Below are positions 9,006-16,909 of a stretch of DNA of 64,000 nucleotides, one piece after another; positions within the stretch are counted from its first letter, which is position 1, and each line of letters begins with the position of its first letter. The position numbers were made by a program, and so were the translations under genes. The notes beneath the pieces are model-generated. The model had not been told where the DNA came from. It did not search any database and was given only the letters and a program-made list of their open reading frames with translations. The stretch is taken from the NCBI RefSeq assembly GCF_900631945.1, contig NZ_UZWE01000024.1, positions 184,462 to 248,461 of the forward strand. The letters are read 5' to 3'. The DNA comes from Paracoccus haematequi (GTDB lineage Bacteria > Pseudomonadota > Alphaproteobacteria > Rhodobacterales > Rhodobacteraceae).

Positions 9006-9038
9006 GTTATATACATCACGCGGGCGCAGGCGTATAAC
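9006..9038. promoter_or_regulatory. Inverted repeat in matR-matC intergenic region (candidate operator)
   Basis: GTTATATAC at 9006-9014 and GTATAAC at 9032-9038 form an imperfect inverted repeat with a 17-base spacer. It lies in the only AT-rich stretch between the divergent genes. It may bind MatR or overlap a promoter; neither is shown. Confidence 0.35.
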
Positions 9039-9102
9039 CATGGCGGGGGGAGGATTCGTGCGGAGGCGGATCCCCTGATCGTCGCGCTATGGGGAGAGCC
9101 GC

Positions 9103-10482
9103 ATGACACCACATCTGATTTCCATCTATGCCTTGGTCCTGATGTTCGTGATCGCGACCATCTGGCCGATCAACATGGGCGTTCTGGCCTTTGTCGGCGC
9201 CTTTCTGGTCGGCACGCTGCTGGCGGCGCAGACCACCAAGGACATCATCGCGGGCTTTCCGGGCGGGCTGTTCCTGACCCTGGTCGGCATCACCTGGCTG
9301 TTCGCGCTGGCCCAGAACAACGGCACCATCGACTGGCTGGTGCGCATGGCGGTGCGCGCGGTCAAGGGCCGCATCGGCGCGATCCCCTGGATCATGTTCG
9401 GCATTTCCGCGCTGCTGACGGCTGTGGGCGCGGTCAGCCCCGGCGCGGTCGCCATCGTCGCGCCCATCGCCTTGGGCTTTGCCTTCCGCTATCACATCAG
9501 CCCGCTGCTGATGGGCCTGATGGTCGTTCACGGTGCGCAGGCCGGGGGCTTTTCGCCCATCAGCATCTATGGCGGCATCACCAACGGCGTGGTCGCCAAG
9601 GCGGGGCTGCCCTTGTCGGCGATGACCACCTTCGCGGCCAGCTTCGCGGTCAACGCGGCGGTCGCGGCGATCCTGTTCATGGTGTTGGGCGGGCGCAAGC
9701 TGATGGCCGCGCGCGACGTGATCGAAACCGTAAACGTCCCGCATGTCGATATCGCCCGCGCCGCCACCGGCCCGCAGATTTTCGGCGACAGCGAGGCCGA
9801 GGCCCTGTCCCGCCGCATCGGCGCGGAAGCGGGCGGCGATTCCAACCGACTGGTGGCCGAGGTGGACGAGGGCAACCAGCCCGACGGCACGCCCTATCAG
9901 ATCTTCACGCTGGCCGGGCTGGTCCTGCTGGCGATCCTTGTGCTGGCCTTCAACCTGGACATCGGCTTCGTCGCCCTGACCATCGGACTGGCGCTGGCGC
10001 TGTGGAACCCGACCATGCAGAAACGCGCCATGGCCCAGGTCGCCTGGCCGGAAATCATGCTGATCACCGGCGTTTCGACCTATGTCGCGGTGTTGCAGGC
10101 GATGGGCACCATCGACTTCGTGGGCGATTCCGTGGCCGGCATGGCCTCGCCCCTGCTGGCGGCGCTGATGCTGTTCTTCATCGGCGCGGTGGTGTCGGCC
10201 TTCGCCTCGTCCACCGCAGTGCTGGGGTCGCTGATCCCGCTGGCGGTGCCATTTTTGCAAGGCGACAACGGCGTCAGCGCCATCGGCTTCATCGCCGGGA
10301 TGGCGGTTGCGTCCACCATCGTCGATGTCAGCCCGTTTTCCACCAATGGCGCGCTGGTGCTGGCCAATGCGCATGGCGTGGACAAGCAGGCCTTCTTCCG
10401 CAAGCTGCTGAACTATGGGGCCATCGTGACCGTGGTCGCGCCCGTGGTGCTGTGGCTGATCTTTGTCGTGCTGCCGGGCTGA
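9103..10482 (+). CDS. matC: Malonate/dicarboxylate transporter, MatC-type (SLC13/ArsB-like fold)
   Basis: A 459-residue inner-membrane carrier that probably imports malonate for MatB. It has about 11 hydrophobic segments, with a hydrophilic loop around residues 205-265. The first helices match the MatC N-terminal region (YALVLMFVIATIWPINMGVLA). Paired TTVG/SST-like substrate motifs appear, for example AVGAVSPGAVAIVAP and FASSTAVLGSLIPLAVPF. GGGGAG lies 6 bases before ATG 9103. It is the first gene of the mat operon, divergent from matR, with matA 30 bases downstream. Confidence 0.85.
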   Translation: MTPHLISIYALVLMFVIATIWPINMGVLAFVGAFLVGTLLAAQTTKDIIAGFPGGLFLTLVGITWLFALAQNNGTIDWLVRMAVRAVKGRIGAIPWIMFGISALLTAVGAVSPGAVAIVAPIALGFAFRYHISPLLMGLMVVHGAQAGGFSPISIYGGITNGVVAKAGLPLSAMTTFAASFAVNAAVAAILFMVLGGRKLMAARDVIETVNVPHVDIARAATGPQIFGDSEAEALSRRIGAEAGGDSNRLVAEVDEGNQPDGTPYQIFTLAGLVLLAILVLAFNLDIGFVALTIGLALALWNPTMQKRAMAQVAWPEIMLITGVSTYVAVLQAMGTIDFVGDSVAGMASPLLAALMLFFIGAVVSAFASSTAVLGSLIPLAVPFLQGDNGVSAIGFIAGMAVASTIVDVSPFSTNGALVLANAHGVDKQAFFRKLLNYGAIVTVVAPVVLWLIFVVLPG

Positions 10483-10512
10483 CCCGACGGCACCCGTCCC
10501 AAGGAGACACGC

Positions 10513-11886
10513 GTGACCAGAACCGCGCAGACCTCTCGCTCGAACCGCTTCGGCGACCTGTTCGACATGTTGACCGACCGGGGCCGCGCCCTGCTGCGCT
10601 GGCGCGATCCGGCGGGGCAGGTGACCGCGCCCCCCGGCCTGCCCGAGATGGGCGAATTGCTGCTGTCCCGGCGGGGCGAGGCTTCGGGCGTGGCCCTGGC
10701 CCGCGCCCTGGTCGCCGCCTTCGAGGAAGCCGACGAGGGCAAGCGGCTGGAGTTTCTGGCGACGCTCGCCGACCGCTTCGGTCCCGATCCCAAGGCCGTC
10801 GGCAAGGCCGTGGCGGCCATCCAGGCACAACCCGATTCGGTCGAGGCCCTCGAGGCGCTGCACAATGCCGCCGAACCCCGCCGCCAGGAGCTGTTCCGCC
10901 GCCTGAACCTGGCCCCCGGCGGCACGGCGGCCCTGGTCCGCATGCGCGAGGAACTGCTGCGCCATCTGAAGGACAACCCGTCCCTGCGCCGGGTGGACAG
11001 CGATTTCGCGCATCTGTTCGCGTCCTGGTTCAACCGAGGTTTTCTGGTGCTGCGCCATATCGACTGGAACACCCCGGCCGCGATCCTGGAAAAGATCATC
11101 CGATATGAGGCCGTCCACGCCATCCAGAACTGGGACGACCTGCGCAACCGCCTGCAACCGACCGACCGGCGCTGCTATGGCTTCTTCCACCCGCAACTGG
11201 TGGACGAACCGCTGATCTTCGTCGAGGTCGCGCTGACCCGGGCGATCCCCGACATGGTGGCCCCGCTGCTGGATCTGGACCGCACCCCCATCGAGGCCGA
11301 TCAGGCGGACACGGCGGTGTTCTATTCCATTTCCAACACGCAGCGCGGTCTGGCGGGGGTGTCCTTCGGCAATTTCCTGATCAAGCAGGTGGTCGAGGAT
11401 CTGAAGGCCGAACTGCCCGACATCCAGACCTTCGTCACCCTGTCCCCGGTGCCGGGCTTCGCCGCCTGGCTGGCGAAGGCGCGGCAGGGGGGCGATCTGC
11501 TGGACGACGACCTGCGCGCCGCCTTGAAGCCCCTGGACCAGCCCGGCTGGCATGTCGATCCCGACGCGGCGCAGGCCCTGCGCGCGCCGCTGCTGGCCGC
11601 CGCCGCGATCTATTTCCTGCGCGCCCGCGATGCCAGGGGCCGGGCGGTCGATCCGGTGGCACGCTTCCACCTGGGCAACGGCGCCTGCCTGGAGCGGCTG
11701 AATTTCGGCGGCGACGTCTCGGCGAACGGGTTGAAGCAGTCGCACGGGCTGATGGTCAATTACCTCTATGACCTTGACCGGATCGAGGCCAACCACGAGG
11801 CCTTCGCCGAACGCACCGAGATCGCCGCATCGGATTCGGTGCGACGCCACCTGCCCGCGCAAACCACCACGAAAGAAAAGCCATGA
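10513..11886 (+). CDS. matA: Malonyl-CoA decarboxylase
   Basis: Converts malonyl-CoA to acetyl-CoA and CO2 in the cytoplasm. The 457-residue protein has the helical N-terminal domain and the acetyltransferase-like catalytic domain. Visible family motifs are HPQLVDEPLIFVEVAL (226-241), SISNTQRGLAGVSFGNFL (272-289), and TLSPVPGF with Ser311 and FHLGNGACLERLN with His386 as the expected catalytic pair. The start is GTG 10513 with AAGGAG 6 bases upstream. The stop overlaps matB by 4 bases, which suggests coupled translation of the decarboxylase and synthetase. Confidence 0.93.
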   Translation: MTRTAQTSRSNRFGDLFDMLTDRGRALLRWRDPAGQVTAPPGLPEMGELLLSRRGEASGVALARALVAAFEEADEGKRLEFLATLADRFGPDPKAVGKAVAAIQAQPDSVEALEALHNAAEPRRQELFRRLNLAPGGTAALVRMREELLRHLKDNPSLRRVDSDFAHLFASWFNRGFLVLRHIDWNTPAAILEKIIRYEAVHAIQNWDDLRNRLQPTDRRCYGFFHPQLVDEPLIFVEVALTRAIPDMVAPLLDLDRTPIEADQADTAVFYSISNTQRGLAGVSFGNFLIKQVVEDLKAELPDIQTFVTLSPVPGFAAWLAKARQGGDLLDDDLRAALKPLDQPGWHVDPDAAQALRAPLLAAAAIYFLRARDARGRAVDPVARFHLGNGACLERLNFGGDVSANGLKQSHGLMVNYLYDLDRIEANHEAFAERTEIAASDSVRRHLPAQTTTKEKP

Positions 11887-13394
11887 CCGCCAACCTGTTC
11901 CACATCCTCGAATCCGGCATCGCCGATCCCGACGCCACCGCCATCGAAACCGATGCGGGCGGGCGCATCAGCTATGGCGATCTGGTCGCCCGCGCGGGGC
12001 GGATGGCCAATGCGCTTGTGTCGCTGGGCGTGAAACCCGGCGACCGGGTGGCGGCGCAGGTGGAAAAATCGGTGCAGGCGATCATCCTGTATCTGGCCAC
12101 CGCGCGGGCGGGGGCGGTCTTTCTGCCGCTGAACACGGGCTATACCCCGGCCGAGATCGACTATTTCATCGGCGATGCCACGCCCGCAGTCTTCGTCTGC
12201 GACCCGGCCAAGGCGGATGCGCTGGCCGATGCCGCCGCGCGGGCCGGGGCGCGGATCGTGACGCTGGATGCCAAGGGGCAGGGCAGCCTGACCGATGCCG
12301 CCGCCGACGCCCCCGCCGGTTTCGCCACCGTGCCGCGCGATTCCGACGATCTGGCGGCGCTGCTGTATACGTCAGGGACGACGGGGCGGTCCAAGGGCGC
12401 GATGCTGACCCATGGCAACCTGGTGTCGAACACCGAAGCCCTGCGCGAGGCCTGGCGTTATACGGCGGATGACGTGCTGATCCACGCGCTGCCGATCTTC
12501 CATACCCACGGGCTGTTCGTGGCGACCAATGTGACGCTGTTTTCCGGCGCCTCGATGATCTTCCTGCCCCGGTTCGACCCGGACAGGATCCTGGGCCTGA
12601 TGGACCGGGCGACGGTGCTGATGGGCGTGCCGACCTTCTATGTCCGGCTGTTGCAGGACGACCGGCTGAACCGCGACACCACCGCGCCTATGCGGCTGTT
12701 CATTTCGGGGTCCGCGCCGCTGCTGGCCGAAACGCATCGCGAATGGCAGGACCGCACCGGCCACGCCATCCTGGAACGATACGGGATGACGGAAACCAAC
12801 ATGAACGCCTCGAACCCCTATGACGGCGACCGGGTCGCGGGCACCGTCGGCATGCCCCTGCCGGGGGTTCAGATCGTCGTGACCGATCCCGACACCGGCG
12901 CGGAACTGCCGCAGGGCGAGATCGGCATGATCGAGGTGCGCGGCCCGAACGTCTTCAAGGGCTATTGGCAGATGCCGGAAAAGACCGCCGCCGAACTGCG
13001 CGAGAACGGCTTCTTCATCACCGGCGACCTGGGGAAATTCGATGATCGCGGATATCTGCACATCGTCGGACGCGGCAAGGATCTGATCATCACCGGCGGC
13101 TACAACGTCTATCCCAAGGAAATCGAATCCGAGATCGACGCGCTGCCCGGCGTCGTCGAATCCGCTGTGATCGGCCTGCCGCACCGCGATTTCGGCGAGG
13201 GCGTGACGGCGGTGGTGGTGCCGGCCGGCGCGGACGCGATCTCCGAAGCCCAGGTGCTGGCGGCGCTGGGCGGTCGGCTGGCGAAGTTCAAACAGCCCAA
13301 GCGGGTGCTGTTCATCGATGAACTGCCGCGCAACACCATGGGCAAGGTGCAAAAGAACCTGCTGCGCGACCGATACGGCGACCTGTATCGCTGA
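11883..13394 (+). CDS. matB: Malonyl-CoA synthetase
   Basis: An acyl-CoA synthetase of the ANL superfamily that activates malonate with ATP and CoA. The 503-residue protein has the P-loop YTSGTTGRSKGAMLTHGN, the RYGMTETNM motif that distinguishes MatB-like enzymes, the hinge GRGKDLIITGG and the C-terminal catalytic Lys in PRNTMGKVQK. Its pairing with matA and matC makes malonate far more likely than other dicarboxylates. ATG 11883 overlaps the matA stop (ATGA). A terminator follows within 25 bases, so it ends the operon. Confidence 0.93.
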   Translation: MTANLFHILESGIADPDATAIETDAGGRISYGDLVARAGRMANALVSLGVKPGDRVAAQVEKSVQAIILYLATARAGAVFLPLNTGYTPAEIDYFIGDATPAVFVCDPAKADALADAAARAGARIVTLDAKGQGSLTDAAADAPAGFATVPRDSDDLAALLYTSGTTGRSKGAMLTHGNLVSNTEALREAWRYTADDVLIHALPIFHTHGLFVATNVTLFSGASMIFLPRFDPDRILGLMDRATVLMGVPTFYVRLLQDDRLNRDTTAPMRLFISGSAPLLAETHREWQDRTGHAILERYGMTETNMNASNPYDGDRVAGTVGMPLPGVQIVVTDPDTGAELPQGEIGMIEVRGPNVFKGYWQMPEKTAAELRENGFFITGDLGKFDDRGYLHIVGRGKDLIITGGYNVYPKEIESEIDALPGVVESAVIGLPHRDFGEGVTAVVVPAGADAISEAQVLAALGGRLAKFKQPKRVLFIDELPRNTMGKVQKNLLRDRYGDLYR

Positions 13395-13416
13395 CCGTTC
13401 CCACGCGCGGGGCAAG

Positions 13417-13448
13417 AGGGCGGGCTTCGGCCTGCCCTTTGTCGTTTT
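13417..13448 (+). terminator. Rho-independent terminator of the mat operon
   Basis: A 9-base stem with one G-T pair (AGGGCGGGC, TTCG loop, GCCTGCCCT) is followed by TTGTCGTTTT. It lies 22 bases after matB and before zinT. Confidence 0.75.
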
Positions 13449-13476
13449 CGGGCCTTGCCACCGTCAGGGCCGCACA

Positions 13477-13505
13477 GTAATGAGACGTAATAACATATCA
13501 ATTAC
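13477..13505. promoter_or_regulatory. Possible Zur operator upstream of zinT
   Basis: An AT-rich inverted repeat, GTAATGA (13477-13483) and TCAATTAC (13498-13505), surrounds TAATAACATA. It touches the zinT ribosome-binding site. Zur sites of alphaproteobacteria are AT-rich palindromes containing ATAACAT-like halves, and one such half is present. The second half is poor, so this is a candidate only. Confidence 0.4.
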
Positions 13506-13517
13506 GGAGCGATGACG

Positions 13518-14180
13518 ATGGAACAGACCTGGCAGATGGCGGCTGCGGCCTTTGTGGCGGCCCTGGCGATGGGCACACCGGCGATGGCCCATGACCACAA
13601 GCATGACCACAGCCACGACCACGCGCATCACCATTCCGAAGCGGAAAAATCGGTCCATGACGGCTATTTCGAGGATGCCCAGGTGCAGGCCCGGCCCCTG
13701 TCCGACTGGCAGGGCGACTGGCAATCGGTCTATCCCTATCTGGCTGACGGGACGCTGGATCCGGTAATGGCGCACAAGGCCGAACACGGCGACAAGACCG
13801 CCGAGGAATACCGCGCCTATTACGAGACGGGCTACAAGACCGACGTGGACCGCATCGCCATCGACGGCGACAGCGTGACCTTCCATCGCGGCGATCAGGC
13901 TGCGACGGGCCGATACGCCAGCGACGGCCACGAGATCCTGACCTATGCCAAGGGCAATCGCGGCGTCCGCTTCATCTTCAAGAAGGTCGAGGGCGATGAG
14001 GCCGCGCCGGACTTCATCCAGTTCAGCGACCACCGCATCGCGCCCGAAGCGTCGGACCATTTCCACCTGTATTGGGGCGACGACCGCGCCGCCCTGCTGG
14101 ACGAGGTGACGAACTGGCCGACCTATTACCCGGCCTCGCTGGACGCGGACGGGATCGTGGCGGAGATGCTGGCTCACTGA
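13518..14180 (+). CDS. zinT: Periplasmic zinc/cadmium-binding protein ZinT (YodA)
   Basis: Binds Zn2+ in the periplasm and usually helps ZnuABC under zinc limitation. The 220-residue precursor has a signal peptide ending near MGTPAMA, followed by a His/Asp-rich segment with HDHKHDHSHDHAHHH. The lipocalin-like ZinT domain follows, with SDWQGDWQSVYPYL, FHRGD and the conserved FQFSDH/HFHLYWGD-type end (seen here as FIQFSDHRIAPEASDHFHLYWGD, split over residues about 170-192). ATG 13518 is preferred over ATG 13512 because GGAG lies 8 bases before it. It converges with opgD, 13 bases away. No znu genes are in the window. Confidence 0.92.
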   Translation: MEQTWQMAAAAFVAALAMGTPAMAHDHKHDHSHDHAHHHSEAEKSVHDGYFEDAQVQARPLSDWQGDWQSVYPYLADGTLDPVMAHKAEHGDKTAEEYRAYYETGYKTDVDRIAIDGDSVTFHRGDQAATGRYASDGHEILTYAKGNRGVRFIFKKVEGDEAAPDFIQFSDHRIAPEASDHFHLYWGDDRAALLDEVTNWPTYYPASLDADGIVAEMLAH

Positions 14181-14193
14181 CCCCGGCCGGGGA

Positions 14194-15774
14194 TCAGGGC
14201 GTGCTGGCCAGCAGCGCGCGCAGTTGCGACGGGAACAGTTGCAGGATCAGCGTTTCCGTCATGGCCGCGCCCTTGCCGTCCACATAGGCGCGCAGGTCGA
14301 TCGGATCGTCTCCGGGGCCGAAGGACAGGTCGAACAGCGCCCGCCAGTAATCCGTGCCCACCACCGGATAGACGGCGGTGTTCGACACCCGCGCCTGCGC
14401 CGTCGTCGCCGCGACGCTCAGCCCGTCCTCGCGCCCCAGGCCCGCAAGGTTCGGCCCGGCAAAGTCGCAGACGACCTTGACCACGCCCTTGGGGCGCGGC
14501 TGGCCCGGCACCCCGCCCGCGCCCAGGCGGACGGCGGTGAAATGGCCGATGGTGCTGACCGCCGGGTTGTCGCGCACCCAGTCCAGCCGATAGGCGAAAT
14601 CGTGCTGCTGGCCCTTCGCGGTCGGCCCGGCGGGCTGCCAGAAGGCCACGATATTGTCGTGGATCTCGTCATCGGTGCGCAGCTCGGTCAGGACTACCGC
14701 GCCATCGCCCCAATCGCCCTGCGGCGTGATCCAGGCGCTGGCGCGGCGGTCGTAGAAAACCCCGTCGTCCTGGTACTGCGCGAAATCCCGTTCCCGCTGC
14801 ATCAGCCCGAAACCCTTGACCGAGGGCGCGTGGAAGCTGTTCACCCGGGTTCCCGGCGGATTGTTCAGCGGCCGCCAGATGCGTTCGCCATTGCCTGCCA
14901 GGATCTCCAGCCCGTCGGAATCGTGGACCTCGGGGCGCCAGTCGGGGGCGATGTGGCGGTCCGTCTTGCCGAACCAGAACATCGAGGTCAGCGGCGCGAT
15001 GCCCAGCCGTTCCACGGCGTCGCGCAGGAACACCGTCGCGGTGATGTCCTGCGACACGCCGTTGCCGCGCCGCGAGACGATGCGATAGGCGCCCGTCGCG
15101 CGCGGGCTGTCCAGTAGCGCATAGGCGGTCAGGTCGCCGTTCTCGGCCGGTTCCAGCCAGAAATGGGTGAACAGCGGGAATTCCTCGGGTCCGTCGGGGA
15201 TCGCGGTATCGATGGCCAGCCCCCGCGCCGACAGCCCGAACTGCCCGCTATAGCCCGAGGTCCGCCAATAGGAGGCGCCCAGGAACGCCATCCAGTCGAT
15301 CTCGGTCTTGGCGTCCTGGACGCGGAAGCCTGCGAAACCCTTGGTCCGGGTCAGTTGCCGGGCCGGGTTGCCTTCGGGAATGTCGAACAGGTCCAGCGAA
15401 AACGGCACCTCGGTCGCCATGCCGTCCTGGACGGTGTGGATGCGCACCGGGTTGCGGAAATACATGCCCGGAAAGAACGGCTGCACCGGAGAGATCCGGC
15501 CCTGGCCGCGCCACAGGCTGCGGTCGGCGCGGAAGCGGACCTGGTTGTGGCGGTCGTAATCCACCTGGTCCAGGATGTCGGCATCGGGAATGTCGTCGGG
15601 GACATGGGGACGGGTGGCCATGTCGCGGGCCATGTCGCGCAGCCGGTCGAAGGAAAACGGCTGGCTTTCGCCGGATGCGCCTTGCGCGCGGCCCAGATGC
15701 GGCAGCAGGAAGAACGCGCCGCCGCCCAGGGCGGATTGCAGCAGGCGGCGGCGGTTGAAACGGTCGATGGTCAT
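14194..15774 (-). CDS. opgD: Glucan biosynthesis protein OpgD/OpgG family, Tat-exported
   Basis: Periplasmic protein needed for osmoregulated periplasmic glucan backbone shaping. The 526-residue precursor has a twin-arginine signal (NRRRLLQSALGG, residues 7-18) ending near GRAQG. The large MdoG beta-sandwich follows, with family stretches such as FFPGMYFRN, GASYWRTSG and SMFWFGKTDRHIAPDWRPEVHDSDG. The Tat signal points to OpgD rather than Sec-dependent OpgG. No opgH glucosyltransferase is in the window. The 177 bases upstream hold several small inverted repeats but no clear promoter. Confidence 0.9.
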   Translation of the reverse strand: MTIDRFNRRRLLQSALGGGAFFLLPHLGRAQGASGESQPFSFDRLRDMARDMATRPHVPDDIPDADILDQVDYDRHNQVRFRADRSLWRGQGRISPVQPFFPGMYFRNPVRIHTVQDGMATEVPFSLDLFDIPEGNPARQLTRTKGFAGFRVQDAKTEIDWMAFLGASYWRTSGYSGQFGLSARGLAIDTAIPDGPEEFPLFTHFWLEPAENGDLTAYALLDSPRATGAYRIVSRRGNGVSQDITATVFLRDAVERLGIAPLTSMFWFGKTDRHIAPDWRPEVHDSDGLEILAGNGERIWRPLNNPPGTRVNSFHAPSVKGFGLMQRERDFAQYQDDGVFYDRRASAWITPQGDWGDGAVVLTELRTDDEIHDNIVAFWQPAGPTAKGQQHDFAYRLDWVRDNPAVSTIGHFTAVRLGAGGVPGQPRPKGVVKVVCDFAGPNLAGLGREDGLSVAATTAQARVSNTAVYPVVGTDYWRALFDLSFGPGDDPIDLRAYVDGKGAAMTETLILQLFPSQLRALLASTP

Positions 15775-15941
15775 GGAAACCCGGATGGCTGGCCTTTGGC
15801 GGCATCAAATGTTTGCTTCTGCCGCAAATGCAAGGCCATGCGCGGGGTTCGGCGGTCCCTTGCCGCCGAATTGCCCGATCTGTCGCGCCATTGCCATGGC
15901 GATGGCCAGGCCGCGCAAGACGCCCCGGCCCCCCAGGGTCG

Positions 15942-15966
15942 CCAGATGAAGTCACCAGATGAAGTC
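15942..15966. repeat. 13-bp tandem duplication at the stop codon of the RTX gene
   Basis: CCAGATGAAGTC occurs at 15942-15953 and again at 15955-15966, separated by one A. On the coding strand this reads GACTTCATCTGG, T, GACTTCATCTGG; the TGA stop is formed at the junction of the two copies. Confidence 0.9.
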
Positions 15967-16689
15967 GTCCGCATCCAGTTCGCGCAGCCGCGTGTCCTGG
16001 ATCACCAGCGAATGACTGCCCGCGCGGATGACGACATCCGACCCGCTCTGGCTGGCGGCGGCGCGGATGCTGGAAAAGCTGGTGAAGGCGGAAAAGGCCG
16101 ACAGGTCGATCTGATCGTCGCCGTTCTCGAAATCGGTGATCCGGTCGCGACCGCTGTTGAAGATGAAGCGGTCGGCGCCTTCGCCCCCGGCCATCACGTC
16201 GTTACCCCGGCCGCCGTTCAGGATGTCGTTGCCCTCGCCGCCGCTGAGGCCGTCATTGCCCGCCTCGCCCAGCAGCACGTCGTCGCCCTCGCGGCCCCAC
16301 AGCTTGTCGTGGCCCGCGCCCGAGCGCACGCTGTCATTGCCCTCTCCGGCGTCGATGCTGTCATTGCCCGTCAACGAGACGGCGGAATCGTTGCCCTCGC
16401 CCAGGACGATATGGTTGTGCCCTGCGCCGGCGCTGACGATGTCGTTGCCCTCTCCGGCGTTGATGCGGTCGCTGCCGTTGCCGGCCCAGATGCGGTCGTT
16501 GCCTTCGCCGCCGCTCAGCACGTTGTTGCCTTCGCCGCCGCGGATCTGGTCGTTGCCCTCGCCGCCGTGGATGGTGTCGTTGCCGCCGCCGCCCGACAGG
16601 GTGTCGTCGCCGGACCGGCCATAGATCAGGTCCGCCACGCTGGTCCCGTTATAGCGGTTGTCGCCGTCGTTTCCACGATAGGTCGCCAT
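15952..16689 (-). CDS. RTX (hemolysin-type) calcium-binding repeat protein
   Basis: A 245-residue acidic protein made almost entirely of about 16-17 Ca-binding nonapeptides of the form GGxGxDxux (for example GGEGNDRIW, GGRGNDVMA). They run from about residue 24 to 180, then a beta-rich tail ends in LDADDFIW. The tail resembles the uncleaved type I secretion signal of RTX proteins, which usually ends in an acidic DDFIF-like motif. There is no Sec or Tat signal, so export by an HlyBD-type system elsewhere is inferred. No catalytic domain is present. I chose ATG 16689, with GGAG 8 bases upstream; a longer in-frame ORF has no such site. Confidence 0.85.
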   Translation of the reverse strand: MATYRGNDGDNRYNGTSVADLIYGRSGDDTLSGGGGNDTIHGGEGNDQIRGGEGNNVLSGGEGNDRIWAGNGSDRINAGEGNDIVSAGAGHNHIVLGEGNDSAVSLTGNDSIDAGEGNDSVRSGAGHDKLWGREGDDVLLGEAGNDGLSGGEGNDILNGGRGNDVMAGGEGADRFIFNSGRDRITDFENGDDQIDLSAFSAFTSFSSIRAAASQSGSDVVIRAGSHSLVIQDTRLRELDADDFIW

Positions 16690-16731
16690 GTCGTCTTCTC
16701 CTGCAAGGGCGGTAAAGGGGAAGGGGCCGCG

Positions 16732-16771
16732 CCGCCCCGCCCATGGCCGCCGCGCCCGCCAGGCGGGGCGG
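16732..16771 (-). other. GC-rich stem-loop in the leader of the RTX gene
   Basis: CCGCCCCGCC (16732-16741) and GGCGGGGCGG (16762-16771) form a perfect 10-base stem with a 20-base loop. It lies 43-82 bases before the RTX start codon, in what should be its mRNA leader. Possible roles are leader stability or attenuation. Confidence 0.5.
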
Positions 16772-16855
16772 GGCCGTGCGCCCCTCCGCCTGATGCAGCG
16801 TTTACGGGCGGGAGAGGGGGTTATTCCCGGCGGGACGGATCTTTTCCATCGCGGC

Positions 16856-16885
16856 AGCAAAAAGGCCCCCGAGACGGGGGCCTTT
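16856..16885 (-). terminator. Rho-independent terminator of the ECF sigma/anti-sigma operon
   Basis: An 11-base perfect stem (AAAGGCCCCCG / CGGGGGCCTTT, loop 3 bases) is followed on the minus strand by a short T run. It begins 24 bases after the anti-sigma stop and could act in both directions. Confidence 0.85.
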
Positions 16886-16909
16886 CGAAGGATGGTGTCG
16901 GACAGCGTG

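Noticed and set aside
9016..11862. 948-codon open frame on the minus strand across matC and matA
   Set aside because: It is antisense to two well-supported genes, rich in Gln, His, Arg and Gly as expected from reversed high-GC codons, and has no family motif.
16136..16624. Plus-strand 162-codon frame rich in Ser/Pro/Leu across the RTX repeats
   Set aside because: A periodic shadow of the RTX nonapeptide repeats in the opposite direction.
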